The notes beneath the pieces are model-generated. The model had not been told where the DNA came from. It saw only the letters and a list, made by a program, of their open reading frames with translations, and did no database searches. DNA of 64,000 nucleotides from Flagellimonas beolgyonensis (lineage in GTDB: Bacteria > Bacteroidota > Bacteroidia > Flavobacteriales > Flavobacteriaceae). The stretch is taken from contig NZ_RZMY01000013.1 in NCBI RefSeq assembly GCF_003992615.1, positions 102,238 through 166,237 on the forward strand. Reading direction: 5' to 3'. How positions within the stretch are numbered: the stretch's first letter is position 1; every line of letters begins with the position of its first letter. A program made the translations under genes and the position numbers. Positions 1 to 8,717 of this stretch are shown here, piece by piece.

Positions 1-82
1 TTTCGAACCGAAAGAAGGGAGTGTGAGAAATCTGAAAAAAGAGATTTCTCAATCGGCACCATGGCCTCATTTCGAAATGACA
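1..82. repeat. REP-like palindromic repeat, copy A (left end cut)
   Basis: This copy matches the one at 233-318 almost base for base. It has outer arms ending in TTCGAAATGAC and an inner stem GAGAAATCT/AGATTTCTC. The first bases of the outer arm lie outside the window. It is non-coding. Confidence 0.8.
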
Positions 83-186
83 TATTGGACACGAATTGCA
101 CGAATCAAAAGAATTGTCATGTTGAGAACCCACTGGACGGGCAGGTAGTCGAAGCACGATATGGCATCCATCTTCTTGTTTTATGA

Positions 187-206
187 ATTCCTGCTTTAGC
201 AGGAAT
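187..206. repeat. Short hairpin ATTCCTGC-TTTA-GCAGGAAT
   Basis: A perfect 8-bp inverted repeat with a 4-base loop, followed by GACA. It lies between the two copies of the larger REP-like repeat and looks like a second family of dispersed intergenic palindrome. There is no gene in 83-232. Confidence 0.6.
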
Positions 207-232
207 GACAGTACTATGTAATTGGACGCAGC

Positions 233-318
233 GTCATTTCGAACCGAAAGAAGGGAGTGTGAGAAATCTGAAAAAAGAGATTTCTCAATCGGCACCATGC
301 GCCTCAATTCGAAATGAC
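233..318. repeat. REP-like palindromic repeat, copy B
   Basis: Outer arms GTCATTTCGAA (233-243) and TTCGAAATGAC (308-318) enclose an inner stem GAGAAATCT (261-269)/AGATTTCTC (278-286), so the unit can fold as a nested hairpin. It lies just downstream of the minus-strand gene ending at 334 and could act as a transcription end. Confidence 0.8.
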
Positions 319-333
319 TTTCAAAACATATTT

Positions 334-918
334 CTATTTGTTATTTAACATAGAAGGATCATACATTGCCCCCTTCGCTACCTGCACCATCGTGATTCGC
401 ACCTTGGTGGGGAAAAACTTTTCATGATCGGCGCGTTTGTGGGCATGGCCCTGGCCACCGCTGTCGTCCTTGATCACCAAATCCATTTGTTTGATGCCTT
501 CTTCCCAAATGATGGATTGGTTTTCCCAAAACTCCGTCATGGGCACATCCTTTTCATAAACCCCTTCTTCGGTAAACAAGTCGGTGCCTGTGCATCCGTA
601 TCCGTTGCCTTGTCCGTGGTTGGGAATGTAGCAGAGGGTCCATTTGGTGGGTTCATTGCCGGGTGGTTTTTCCAACACCTCAATTCGAATATGCACCGTA
701 CCGTTCCGATAATCCACAGGTGAGGTCCAGTCTGGGGGTCGGTCGGGATTGAGCCTATCGCCGGTCACGTAATAATGGGATTTGCTCGGGCTGGAGGTGT
801 CCGCATCTTGCTTGGTGTAGGTAAAAGTGACATCGAACAGCACAAATTGATGTTGCTGCGATTGCGACCAAAATAGCATTGGGAACAAACAAATTACCCA
901 CAAAACAAGCCTTTTCAT
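334..918 (-). CDS. Secreted protein of unknown function
   Basis: A 194-residue protein that starts with a Sec signal peptide (MKRLVLWVICLFPMLFWSQS), so it is exported. I do not recognise the family. The mature part is polar, with a Pro-rich stretch around residues 75-90 and a Gly/His-rich stretch (DDSGGQGHAHKRADH) near residues 150-165. The ATG at 918 is preferred to an upstream in-frame codon at 987 because it puts the signal peptide at the N-terminus and leaves only 4 bases after the stop of the amidohydrolase gene. The two genes are therefore very probably co-transcribed, and this protein may work with that enzyme in the periplasm. Confidence 0.7.
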   Translation of the reverse strand: MKRLVLWVICLFPMLFWSQSQQHQFVLFDVTFTYTKQDADTSSPSKSHYYVTGDRLNPDRPPDWTSPVDYRNGTVHIRIEVLEKPPGNEPTKWTLCYIPNHGQGNGYGCTGTDLFTEEGVYEKDVPMTEFWENQSIIWEEGIKQMDLVIKDDSGGQGHAHKRADHEKFFPTKVRITMVQVAKGAMYDPSMLNNK

Positions 919-922
919 GTGA

Positions 923-2599
923 TCACTCTTTGGTATAGCCGGGACCTCGAACCACACGACCGGGCATGTTTCCGGTATGTTCACCATCCTTCAATACTTG
1001 GGTGCCGTTCACAAACACATGTACCATGCCTTCGGCATATTGATGGGGATTTTCAAAAGTGGCCTTGTCAATGATGGTTTCCGGGTCAAAAAGCACCACA
1101 TCGGCGTAATTGCCCTCGGTAAGACTACCCCGTTTCTTGATCTTTAAATTGGTGGCCGGTAATTGGCTCAGTTTATGCACGGCCTCTTCCAAGGAAATCA
1201 CCTTTTCTTCCCGCACATACTTGCCCAACAATCGAGCAAAATTGCCATAGGCCCTAGGGTGGGTGTTCGATTTGAGAAACACGCCTTCCGTAGCCAGAGA
1301 ACCGGCATCGGAACCGAAGCTCATCCAGGGCAGGGCAATCTGTTTTTTTACATTGTCCTCCGACATCAAAAAGTAAATGGTGCCCACACGACTTCCATCT
1401 TGCACCACTAAATCCATGGCAGTTTCTTCAGGAGAAGTTCCGCGTATCTCGGCTACTTCCTTCAAGGTTTTGCCTGTGTAATGTTTTAGAGTATCGTTCT
1501 TGAACCCCACCAACAATATTTTACTGGGGTCTCCAGCGGCTTGCATGAGACTTTCCCATTCATCGGTGGGGGTCGTCATATCTTCCATGACTTTTTTACG
1601 GATGGCAGGATCCTGCAAACGTTGCGCCCATTTGTCATAGCCCCCTTCCTGCACCCAGGGCGGCATGGAGGCATCCAATCCCGTGGCACCCGCTACGTAG
1701 TTGTACATATCGGCTGTTATGTGCAATCCGGCGGCACGCGCGGAATCCACTTTGGCCACCACAGCATCAAATTTGTCCCAATTGTCCTTGCCGCTTTCCT
1801 TTAAGTGATAGATTTCGGCACGAATACCGGCTTCATCGGCAATGCGGATGAGTTCGTCCAAGCTTTCCAACAAACGTGAGCCTTCACTTCGCATGTGGGA
1901 AATATACATGCCGTCGTATTCTGCGGCCACCTTACAAAGTTCGATGAGTTCTTCGGTACTGGAGTAAAACGCTGGTGCATAAATCAGCGATGATCCCACA
2001 CCCATGGCGCCTTCTTCCATAGCCTGTTTCACCATCAATTTCATGGAATCGAGTTCCTGTGGGGTAGGGGCACGGTCCTCAAACCCGACCGTATGGATGC
2101 GCAGGGTAGTTGCCCCCACAAAAGAGGCCACATTGGGCGAAATGCCCTTTTTGGTCAGGTATTCGAGATATTCGTTTAGGGTGTTCCAGGCCACTTCATA
2201 TTTAATGTCGCCCTGGTTTTCTTGCTCCTGCTTTTTCATTTGTTCATTCAGTGGACCCATGGACCAGCCTTCGCCCATCACTTCCAAGGTCACCCCTTGC
2301 TTGATATCGCCCATGGAGCGCCCATCCTCGATCAAGGACACTGTGGCCCAGCTCAACATGTTGATGAAACCCGGAGAAACCGCCAATCCAGTTGCATCGA
2401 TTTCGAGGTCGCCCGTAGCTTCCAGATTTCCTACAGCCGCAATGGTGTCGGCATTGATGCCCACATCACCGATATAGGAGGGTTGGCCCGAACCGTCAAC
2501 AATCTGGCCGTTTTTGATCAGTACATCGAAATGTTGGGGTTTGGCACAACTGCTCAATACAAGTAAGGAAAGGAGTAGGAGGTAATAGGTTGGCTTCAT
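923..2599 (-). CDS. N-acyl-D-amino-acid deacylase family lipoprotein (amidohydrolase)
   Basis: 558 residues with a lipoprotein signal (LSSC, Cys18), so probably anchored in the periplasm. The fold is that of the D-aminoacylase branch of the amidohydrolase superfamily: an N-terminal beta-sandwich (about 25-75), a TIM barrel with HMRSEG and HLKESG histidines, the GSDAG aspartate motif near the C-terminal third, and a closing beta-sandwich (ADVVLFDPETI). The HxH motif expected after GFID is absent: the sequence reads GFINMLSW, with Leu82 and Trp84 at the histidine places, and the usual metal-binding Cys is Glu110 (GEGWSMGP). I recall such a variant subgroup, so activity on D-amino-acid derivatives should not be assumed. 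It is followed by a secreted protein 4 bases downstream. Confidence 0.85.
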   Translation of the reverse strand: MKPTYYLLLLSLLVLSSCAKPQHFDVLIKNGQIVDGSGQPSYIGDVGINADTIAAVGNLEATGDLEIDATGLAVSPGFINMLSWATVSLIEDGRSMGDIKQGVTLEVMGEGWSMGPLNEQMKKQEQENQGDIKYEVAWNTLNEYLEYLTKKGISPNVASFVGATTLRIHTVGFEDRAPTPQELDSMKLMVKQAMEEGAMGVGSSLIYAPAFYSSTEELIELCKVAAEYDGMYISHMRSEGSRLLESLDELIRIADEAGIRAEIYHLKESGKDNWDKFDAVVAKVDSARAAGLHITADMYNYVAGATGLDASMPPWVQEGGYDKWAQRLQDPAIRKKVMEDMTTPTDEWESLMQAAGDPSKILLVGFKNDTLKHYTGKTLKEVAEIRGTSPEETAMDLVVQDGSRVGTIYFLMSEDNVKKQIALPWMSFGSDAGSLATEGVFLKSNTHPRAYGNFARLLGKYVREEKVISLEEAVHKLSQLPATNLKIKKRGSLTEGNYADVVLFDPETIIDKATFENPHQYAEGMVHVFVNGTQVLKDGEHTGNMPGRVVRGPGYTKE

Positions 2600-2630
2600 A
2601 ACTTGGTTATTTTGTGATGCTTACCAAGTT
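2600..2630. promoter_or_regulatory. Inverted repeat upstream of the amidohydrolase gene
   Basis: AACTTGGT (2600-2607) and ACCAAGTT (2623-2630) form perfect 8-bp arms 15 bases apart, directly before the ATG at 2599. It could be an operator or a 5'-leader hairpin; nothing in the sequence decides between them. Confidence 0.35.
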
Positions 2631-2680
2631 AGTTGATTTTGCGTGTCCTGCCAAGCACTTCTGCGCACAATGACAAAAGA

Positions 2681-3394
2681 CTAGGCTCTTTTAATACGGT
2701 ACCGATACGGATTTCGTCCCGGGGTATCTTTTTTTAGTTTGGGCAAGCGTTCAAAAATGTCCAAGGACAACATTTTTTTCTGAAAACGGCTACGATCCAG
2801 CTCCTCCCCAAGAATGGTTTGGTGCAATTGGTGCAATTGGGGCATAGTGAATTCTTCCGGCAATAAATTGTAGGTCAGGTGTTCCTGTTGCACATCTTCC
2901 CTTAACCTGTTTTTGGCCGCATGAACAATATCACGATGGTCCATCCACATTTCGGGCAAGGCATCCATTTTGAACCAGGCAAAGCCAGTATCCATGTCAC
3001 TCAGCACGGGTTTGGTTTTATCGATATCTACCAAAGAATAGTAGGAGAGGGTGACAAAACGATCGTTGAACCAAGCATCTTCTCCCCAGGACACGCCTTG
3101 TTCCTTAAAAAAAGGTTTCCATTCTTCCGTAAACTTGCGGTTCGAGTTGCCAAATACAGCCAAAAACTTGAAATGGGGGTCGACCAATCCTGTGCGTTCG
3201 CTTAATATACGTAAAGTGGCTTCCTCAACTGACTCTGTTCGAAAGATAAATCCACCCGGCAAGAGCCATTTGTCCCCAATTTGAAGTAGTAAACATTTAA
3301 GTTCATTATTTTCATACCCAATGATCACCATGTCCACGGAGAGGTTGGGGAGGAACAAATCTTTACCCTTTTCTAAAAACTCTTTGAAGTCCAT
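2681..3394 (-). CDS. NUDIX-like winged-helix transcriptional regulator (NrtR/AraR type)
   Basis: 237 residues: an N-terminal NUDIX fold (about 15-150) and a C-terminal winged helix-turn-helix (about 165-235) ending in GRNPYRYRIKRA, as in the sugar-responsive NUDIX regulators of Bacteroidota. The NUDIX box at 47-70 is degenerate: in the REUxEE part, Glu63 is Ile and Glu67 is Arg, so pyrophosphohydrolase activity is unlikely and the domain probably only binds a ligand. The gene is divergent from a GH3 glycosidase gene and the space between them has two copies of one palindrome. I infer a repressor that is released by a sugar or sugar derivative made or handled by that enzyme. Confidence 0.85.
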   Translation of the reverse strand: MDFKEFLEKGKDLFLPNLSVDMVIIGYENNELKCLLLQIGDKWLLPGGFIFRTESVEEATLRILSERTGLVDPHFKFLAVFGNSNRKFTEEWKPFFKEQGVSWGEDAWFNDRFVTLSYYSLVDIDKTKPVLSDMDTGFAWFKMDALPEMWMDHRDIVHAAKNRLREDVQQEHLTYNLLPEEFTMPQLHQLHQTILGEELDRSRFQKKMLSLDIFERLPKLKKDTPGRNPYRYRIKRA

Positions 3395-3412
3395 TTCACA
3401 AAAATACTAATT

Positions 3413-3465
3413 TGTGTCATTTTGCCACATTTAATATTTTTTTATATTTGTGACATTCTGACACA
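3413..3465 (+). promoter_or_regulatory. GH3 gene promoter covered by two matching operators
   Basis: Operator 1 is 3413-3429 (TGTGTCA-TTT-TGCCACA) and operator 2 is 3449-3465 (TGTGACA-TTC-TGACACA); both fit TGTGnCAnnnTGnCACA, and their centres are 36 bp apart. Between and over them lies a good Bacteroidota promoter: TTTG at 3421-3424 and TATATTTG at 3443-3450 (TAnnTTTG) with an 18-base spacer. Operator 1 covers the upstream box and operator 2 the end of the -7 box and the expected start site. This is the layout of a repressed promoter; the NUDIX-type protein is the obvious binder. Confidence 0.7.
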
Positions 3466-3469
3466 AACT

Positions 3470-5893
3470 ATGCGAATGAAAAAATTTCTTCGAATTACGT
3501 TAAAGACCCTGGGCATTATTTTAGGCGTGCTTCTTTTGGGTGGAGTTATCGGATGGTGGTATGTAAAATCCCAATTTTTGGATTTTGAGGACGACTTTGC
3601 CGAGAAAAAAGACTTCAGTGAAGTCATGGTTGATGGTTACACTTTCTTGGATAGAAACGACAATGGGAAACTGGATATTTATGAAGATGATAGACAATCC
3701 ATCGATGCGAGGGTAGCGGATGTGCTCTCCCAAATGACCTTGGAAGAAAAAATTCACCTATTGAAAGGATCCGGAATGGCGTCCGGTTTGGGTAGGGTAG
3801 AACCTGGTGAGGGTATTCCCGGTGTAGTGGGAACCATAGTGGCCACACCCCGTTTGGGAATCCCAACCGTAAACCTATCCGACGGTCCTGCGGGATTACG
3901 TATTGAGCCCACAAGGGAAGGGGAGGACCGCACCTATTATGCCACTGCTTTCCCCATTGCAACTTTGTTGGCATCCACTTGGAACACGGAACTGGTGGGC
4001 CAGGTAGGTCAGGCCATGGGCAACGAAGCCTTGGAATATGGTATTGATGTGATTTTGGGTCCCGGCGTAAACATTCATCGTCATCCCTTCTGTGGACGAA
4101 ACTTCGAATACTATTCTGAAGACCCCTTCTTGACCGGAAAAATTGGAGCTGCTATGGTGAATGGTATCGAATCCAACGGGGTGGGCACATCGGTAAAGCA
4201 CTTTGTGGCCAACAACCAGGAAACCAATCGAAATTATAACGACGCCCGTGTATCGGACCGTGCCATGCGCGAAATCTATTTGAAAGGATTTGAAATTGTG
4301 GTGGAAGAGGCCCAACCTTGGACCATTATGTCATCCTATAACTTGGTCAATGGCACCTACGTGGCCGAAAGCAGAAACCTACTTACGGGTGTTTTACGTG
4401 ACGATTGGGGCTTTGAAGGTCTGGTCATGTCCGATTGGTTTGGTGGAAACGATGCCGTGGCCATGGTAAATGCGGGTAACGACTTGTTGGAGCCGGGCAC
4501 CAAAAAGCAATGGAAAGCTTTGACCAAAGGTGCTGAAGACGGCACCCTGAACATGGAAGCGGTGGATACCTCCGTGAAACGCATTTTGAAACTCATTTTC
4601 AAATCCAAAAAAATGCAGGGCTATACCTATAACGAGAACCCTGATTTAAAAGCGCATGCCGAGATTACCAGGCAATCTGCTGCAGAAGGCATCATCCTTT
4701 TGGAAAACAAAGGCACATTGCCCCTGAAAAATAACTTGAATGTGGCTCTCTTGGGTGTGTATTCGTATGATTTTATCGCTGGAGGCACTGGTTCAGGTGA
4801 TGTGAATGAAGCTTATACCGTTTCCTTGGAAGAGGGCTTGGCCAATTCGGGATTTTCAATCAATGAACTGGCCAAAAAGGCCTATGAGGACCATAGAAAC
4901 AGTACTCCGGAAGCATTTGTAAAACCGGAAGGCATGAGTGCCATGTTCAACCCCTACTTGCCTCCAGAAATGAGCTATAATGACCCATTGATGCAAGAGA
5001 TTGCCAACAGTAGCGATGTGGCCATCATCACCTTTGGCAGAAACAGTGGTGAAGGTGGTGATCGGGTAGAGCAAAACGACTTTTTGCTGACGGACAAGGA
5101 AAAAGATATGTTGTCCGCTGCCACCAAAGCATTCCACAAAGCAGCAAAAAAAGTGATAGTCGTATTGAATATTGGTGGGGTTATCGAGACTGCATCGTGG
5201 AAGAACCAACCGGATGCCATTGTGTTGGCTTGGCAAGGTGGACAAGAAGGTGGTAATGCTGTGGCCGATATTTTGAGCGGCAAGGTGAACCCCAGTGGTA
5301 AACTGACAATGACCTTCCCTATTCATTTGAACGATCACTGGAGCAATGCCAATTTCCCATTACAAGGTGAAAAAATGAAAATGACCGATTTGATACTTGG
5401 TAAGGATATTAAGGAAAACGAAGCGGAAATGGTGAAGAATGTGGATTACACCAACTATGATGAAGACATTTATGTGGGTTACCGTCATTTTGACAAAGCA
5501 GGCTTGGACGTTTCCTATCCTTTTGGATATGGTTTGTCCTATACCCAATTTGAATTTGGTGAAATGCAACTAACCCAAGAAAATGACTCCTTGAAAATTG
5601 CCGTACCAGTCACCAATATAGGTCCTGTACCAGGCAAAGAAGTGGTCCAGTTGTATGTGGGAAAACCCAATTCAGCCATTGATAGACCCGAACAGGAATT
5701 GAAGGCGTTTACTAAAACGCGTGTTCTGAATCCAATCGAAGTGGATACGGTAAAATTGACCGTACCCGTAAAAAGTCTGCGCTATTGGGATGAAAAAAGT
5801 GCGTCATGGCAATTGGAGCCAGGTGCCTATCAAATAAAGGCTGGTACTTCTTCCCGTGACATAAAATCCAACTTGGAAGTAACGTTGGAATAA
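3470..5893 (+). CDS. Glycoside hydrolase family 3 beta-glucosidase, membrane-anchored
   Basis: 807 residues from the ATG at 3470 (3476 is also possible). An N-terminal membrane segment (LGIILGVLLLGGVIGWWY) anchors it, probably facing the periplasm. A short EF-hand-like loop (DRNDNGKLDIYED) comes next, then the GH3 barrel with the nucleophile motif VMSDWFGG (Asp322), the GH3 C-terminal sandwich domain and a fibronectin-III-like end (PGKEVVQLYVG). Length and order are those of BglX-type enzymes that cleave beta-linked glucosides. Start choice rests on the promoter at 3421-3450, which lies inside the longer open frame. It is probably controlled by the divergent NUDIX-type regulator. Confidence 0.92.
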   Translation: MRMKKFLRITLKTLGIILGVLLLGGVIGWWYVKSQFLDFEDDFAEKKDFSEVMVDGYTFLDRNDNGKLDIYEDDRQSIDARVADVLSQMTLEEKIHLLKGSGMASGLGRVEPGEGIPGVVGTIVATPRLGIPTVNLSDGPAGLRIEPTREGEDRTYYATAFPIATLLASTWNTELVGQVGQAMGNEALEYGIDVILGPGVNIHRHPFCGRNFEYYSEDPFLTGKIGAAMVNGIESNGVGTSVKHFVANNQETNRNYNDARVSDRAMREIYLKGFEIVVEEAQPWTIMSSYNLVNGTYVAESRNLLTGVLRDDWGFEGLVMSDWFGGNDAVAMVNAGNDLLEPGTKKQWKALTKGAEDGTLNMEAVDTSVKRILKLIFKSKKMQGYTYNENPDLKAHAEITRQSAAEGIILLENKGTLPLKNNLNVALLGVYSYDFIAGGTGSGDVNEAYTVSLEEGLANSGFSINELAKKAYEDHRNSTPEAFVKPEGMSAMFNPYLPPEMSYNDPLMQEIANSSDVAIITFGRNSGEGGDRVEQNDFLLTDKEKDMLSAATKAFHKAAKKVIVVLNIGGVIETASWKNQPDAIVLAWQGGQEGGNAVADILSGKVNPSGKLTMTFPIHLNDHWSNANFPLQGEKMKMTDLILGKDIKENEAEMVKNVDYTNYDEDIYVGYRHFDKAGLDVSYPFGYGLSYTQFEFGEMQLTQENDSLKIAVPVTNIGPVPGKEVVQLYVGKPNSAIDRPEQELKAFTKTRVLNPIEVDTVKLTVPVKSLRYWDEKSASWQLEPGAYQIKAGTSSRDIKSNLEVTLE

Positions 5894-5918
5894 AATATAA
5901 TCCCCCGGAATCCAAATT

Positions 5919-5951
5919 AAACCCAGGTTAACATGATGTTGGTCTGGGTTT
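5919..5951. terminator. Hairpin between convergent genes
   Basis: AAACCCAG (5919-5926) pairs with CTGGGTTT (5944-5951), with a long loop and a pyrimidine run after it. It sits between the GH3 gene end and the end of the agmatine deiminase gene on the other strand. Confidence 0.5.
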
Positions 5952-5965
5952 CTTTCGTAAAAATA

Positions 5966-7006
5966 TCACACGGGAATCTGCTGGCTCAAACAATGCAACG
6001 TACCAAAACCCCAAATCAAGTCGATGGCACTGACACCAATGACTTCTCTGTTTGGGAATACTTCGGCCAAAATGTTCAAGGCTTCACGGTCCCTACTGTC
6101 ATTGAAGGTAGGCACCAAAACAGCCTTGTTCAAGATCAGGAAATTGGCATAACTGGCCGGAAGGACAACCCCGTCAAAATCGATTTGCTGGGGCATGGGC
6201 AATTGCACTATGTTCGGCTTTTTGCCATTTTCCAGCACGGCACCTTCCAAACGTTTCAAATTATCCTGCAAAGCTGCATAATTGGGCGATTTCTTGTCCG
6301 ATTCCACAACCGTTACAATGGTGTCCTCGTTGACAAACCGCGCCAAATCGTCAATATGTCCGTGGGTGTCATCCCCTTTGATGCCATCTCCCAACCAAAT
6401 GGTGTTCGTAACGCCCAAATAGTCATTAAAGATTACCTCGTAGTCTTCTCTGGTGAAACCCGGATTTCGTACTTGGATTTTGGGGTCCAATAAGCATTCT
6501 TCGGAAGTGATTAAGGTTCCTTTTCCGTTTACATCGATGGCGCCACCTTCCAAAACCACTGGTTTCCCTTTATAAAAAACCTGTTCCATGGGGATGTTCA
6601 AGTGGGCAGACACTTTACTGGGCACATGTCGGTCCAATTTGTAATTGGCATATTTGGCCCAACCGTTAAAATTGAAATTGAGTGCTTTCCGCTCCTTGCC
6701 CTTTTTCACTATGATAGGGCCGGAGTCCCGCATCCAGCTTCGATTGGTCTTATGGATGATAAAGGAAACATTATCCAAGTTTACATGTGCGGTTTCCAAC
6801 ATTGCCGTGACCTTCTCTTTCAATTTTTCATCGGCCACCACCAGAAAAACCATTTCAAACGTGGTCACTTTTTTGATGAATTCCACAAAGGCCCATTGAA
6901 TGGCACCGTATTTGCCTGGCCAGTCGTTTCCGTTGTGCGGAAAACACAATAAAATGCCCTGTTGCTTTTCCCATTCCGCTGGGAATCTCCATCCTGAAGT
7001 TCCCAT
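5966..7006 (-). CDS. aguA: Agmatine deiminase
   Basis: 346 residues, the usual size of the peptidyl-arginine deiminase-like family. It converts agmatine to N-carbamoylputrescine and ammonia in the cytoplasm. The family motifs are WMRDSGP (91-97), DDTHGHIDD (212-220) with the catalytic His217, and WGFGTLHC with the nucleophile Cys339 close to the C-terminus. The start is the ATG at 7006; the in-frame codon further up is TTG. The N-carbamoylputrescine amidase gene ends one base upstream, so the two steps from agmatine to putrescine are made from one transcript. It replaces the agmatinase route for polyamine synthesis. Confidence 0.93.
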   Translation of the reverse strand: MGTSGWRFPAEWEKQQGILLCFPHNGNDWPGKYGAIQWAFVEFIKKVTTFEMVFLVVADEKLKEKVTAMLETAHVNLDNVSFIIHKTNRSWMRDSGPIIVKKGKERKALNFNFNGWAKYANYKLDRHVPSKVSAHLNIPMEQVFYKGKPVVLEGGAIDVNGKGTLITSEECLLDPKIQVRNPGFTREDYEVIFNDYLGVTNTIWLGDGIKGDDTHGHIDDLARFVNEDTIVTVVESDKKSPNYAALQDNLKRLEGAVLENGKKPNIVQLPMPQQIDFDGVVLPASYANFLILNKAVLVPTFNDSRDREALNILAEVFPNREVIGVSAIDLIWGFGTLHCLSQQIPV

Positions 7007-7007
7007 G

Positions 7008-7895
7008 TTAGTCAATTGCCCTTTTGGTTATGCCATCGTATTTATCGATACGTCTGTCACGTAAAAAGGGCCAGTTCTGGCGCACATTTTCCTGAAGATC
7101 CAAATCTACCTCTGCCAGTAATATTTCTTCTTGATCATGGGAGGCCTGAGCCAGAATTTCACCTTGGGGTCCACAAATAAACGATGCGCCCCAAAATTCA
7201 ATGCCATCGGTTCCTGGTAAGTATTTTTCAAGCCCGATTCGGTTGGCCGCTGCCACAAAGACGCCATTGGCCACGGCATGGCCCTTCATTACGTTCATCC
7301 AAGCACCATACTGATTGGCACCATATTCTGCTTTCTCTTTTGGGTGCCACCCGATGGCAGTAGGGTAGAAGAGTACTTCCGCACCCTGAAGGGCCGTTAA
7401 TCGAGCTGCTTCGGGATACCATTGGTCCCAACAGATCAGGGTGCCCACATTTCCTTTTTTGGTCGATATAGTCTTGAAGCCCAAATCTCCGGGGGTGAAA
7501 TAGAACTTTTCATAAAAGTGGGGATCGTCCGGAATGTGCATTTTTCGGTACAGTCCGGCTTCGGTGCCATCCGTGTCAATAATATAAGCACTGTTATGGT
7601 AAACACCGGCCATTCGTCTTTCGAAAAAGGGCACAATGATCACCACACCCAATTCCTTGGCCAACGCACTGAAGGCATCAAAAGAGGTGCTGTACAAAGG
7701 TTCGGCATATTTGAAATTATCCACGTCCTCGCTTTGACAGAAATAGTGACTGCTGTACAACTCGGGCAGTGAAATGACCTCGGCTCCTTGGGAAGCAGCC
7801 TTTCTTACCCATTCCACACATTTTTTGAGATTGTTTTCCGGAGTGTTGTTAAGATTCAATTGAACAACGGCAATGGTATATTTTCTTTTTCCCAT
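7008..7895 (-). CDS. aguB: N-carbamoylputrescine amidase
   Basis: 295 residues of the nitrilase/carbon-nitrogen hydrolase family. It hydrolyses N-carbamoylputrescine to putrescine, CO2 and ammonia. The Glu-Lys-Cys triad is visible: Glu45 in SLPELY, Lys118 in YRKMHIPDDP and Cys155 in LICWDQWYPE. The RKMHIPDDPHFYEKFYF and CWDQWYPEAAR sequences are characteristic of AguB rather than of other amidases. It is the first gene of a two-gene unit with aguA, one base apart. A perfect palindrome lies 13 bases before its start. Confidence 0.94.
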   Translation of the reverse strand: MGKRKYTIAVVQLNLNNTPENNLKKCVEWVRKAASQGAEVISLPELYSSHYFCQSEDVDNFKYAEPLYSTSFDAFSALAKELGVVIIVPFFERRMAGVYHNSAYIIDTDGTEAGLYRKMHIPDDPHFYEKFYFTPGDLGFKTISTKKGNVGTLICWDQWYPEAARLTALQGAEVLFYPTAIGWHPKEKAEYGANQYGAWMNVMKGHAVANGVFVAAANRIGLEKYLPGTDGIEFWGASFICGPQGEILAQASHDQEEILLAEVDLDLQENVRQNWPFLRDRRIDKYDGITKRAID

Positions 7896-7907
7896 TTTAA
7901 TCTAGCG

Positions 7908-7923
7908 ATAACTTTAAAGTTAT
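7908..7923. promoter_or_regulatory. 16-bp perfect palindrome upstream of aguBA
   Basis: ATAACTTTAAAGTTAT is its own reverse complement and stands just before the ATG of aguB at 7895. It may be an operator for the putrescine genes. No regulator gene is adjacent, and AT-rich palindromes do arise by chance, so the call is tentative. Confidence 0.35.
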
Positions 7924-7990
7924 AAGTTAAAAAATCTGGGGATAAAGATAATCGGAAAACTATAGTTTTGGGGACTTTAATTGCAATTGC

Positions 7991-8614
7991 CTATTTCTTC
8001 TTCCCCAAAAATCGAATCACCGAACCTTTGCCGACATGTCCGGTACCTTCGTTGAGTTCAATCACGGTTTCTTTGAGTTCCAGAATTTCAAAACCTTCAA
8101 AATCCTGTTCCAATTCTTTGATCGAAAACAATAGTTCCAAATTTTTTGGTCCGCCCACTTTTTCATTGATGGTGCGATACTCCAAATGCTTTTTACTGAA
8201 CCCTTCAAAAATGATATAGCCTCCTTTTTTCAGATAGCTGACCAACATTTTATGGTAATCTGATCGGATATTCGGTGGAAAATGGGCATAGATCAGGGCT
8301 ATGGCATCGAATTGTTCCGGTTGATAGCCCAAGGATTGGAGTTCACCAATTTGATAATCGATGGTCACATTTTGCTTATCAGCCAATTTCAGGGCCTTTT
8401 TCTTGCCTTCCTCACTGATATCGAACGCGGAAACTTGCCAACCCAATTGTGCGGCATATACCGCATTTCGACCTTCTCCTTCTGCCGGGAACAGCGTGGA
8501 ACCGACTTCCAATTGGTCCAGTTTTTCCTTTAAGTAGTTATTGGGTTGGGTGCCATAAGCATAATCGGAGGTGCCAAAACGGGCATTCCACATTTTAAGC
8601 CAATCACTTTCCAT
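7991..8614 (-). CDS. Class I SAM-dependent methyltransferase
   Basis: 207 residues with a Rossmann-type methyltransferase core. Motif I is altered to PAEGEGRNAVYAAQLG (about 42-57), followed by VSAFDISEEGKKKA with the acidic residue that would hold the SAM ribose. The opening (MWNARFGTSDYAYGTQPNNYLKE) and PAEGEGRN are typical of the TehB/thiopurine methyltransferase-like group that detoxifies small molecules. I cannot name the substrate. It is cytoplasmic, with no signal sequence. The next genes upstream are a membrane peptide and two exported proteins, so no shared pathway is evident. Confidence 0.85.
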   Translation of the reverse strand: MESDWLKMWNARFGTSDYAYGTQPNNYLKEKLDQLEVGSTLFPAEGEGRNAVYAAQLGWQVSAFDISEEGKKKALKLADKQNVTIDYQIGELQSLGYQPEQFDAIALIYAHFPPNIRSDYHKMLVSYLKKGGYIIFEGFSKKHLEYRTINEKVGGPKNLELLFSIKELEQDFEGFEILELKETVIELNEGTGHVGKGSVIRFLGKKK

Positions 8615-8717
8615 GGAATATCATTCAATTTAAACCCTAAAGATAAAGCTTATCCAAAGGACAATGAGTAGAAACCTACTCTTTGACCAAGAGGTTGAAG
8701 TTTGTTCAGCACAATAT

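Noticed and set aside
5933..6493. 186-residue plus-strand protein
   Set aside because: It lies wholly over aguA on the other strand and has no domain; it is a shadow of that gene.
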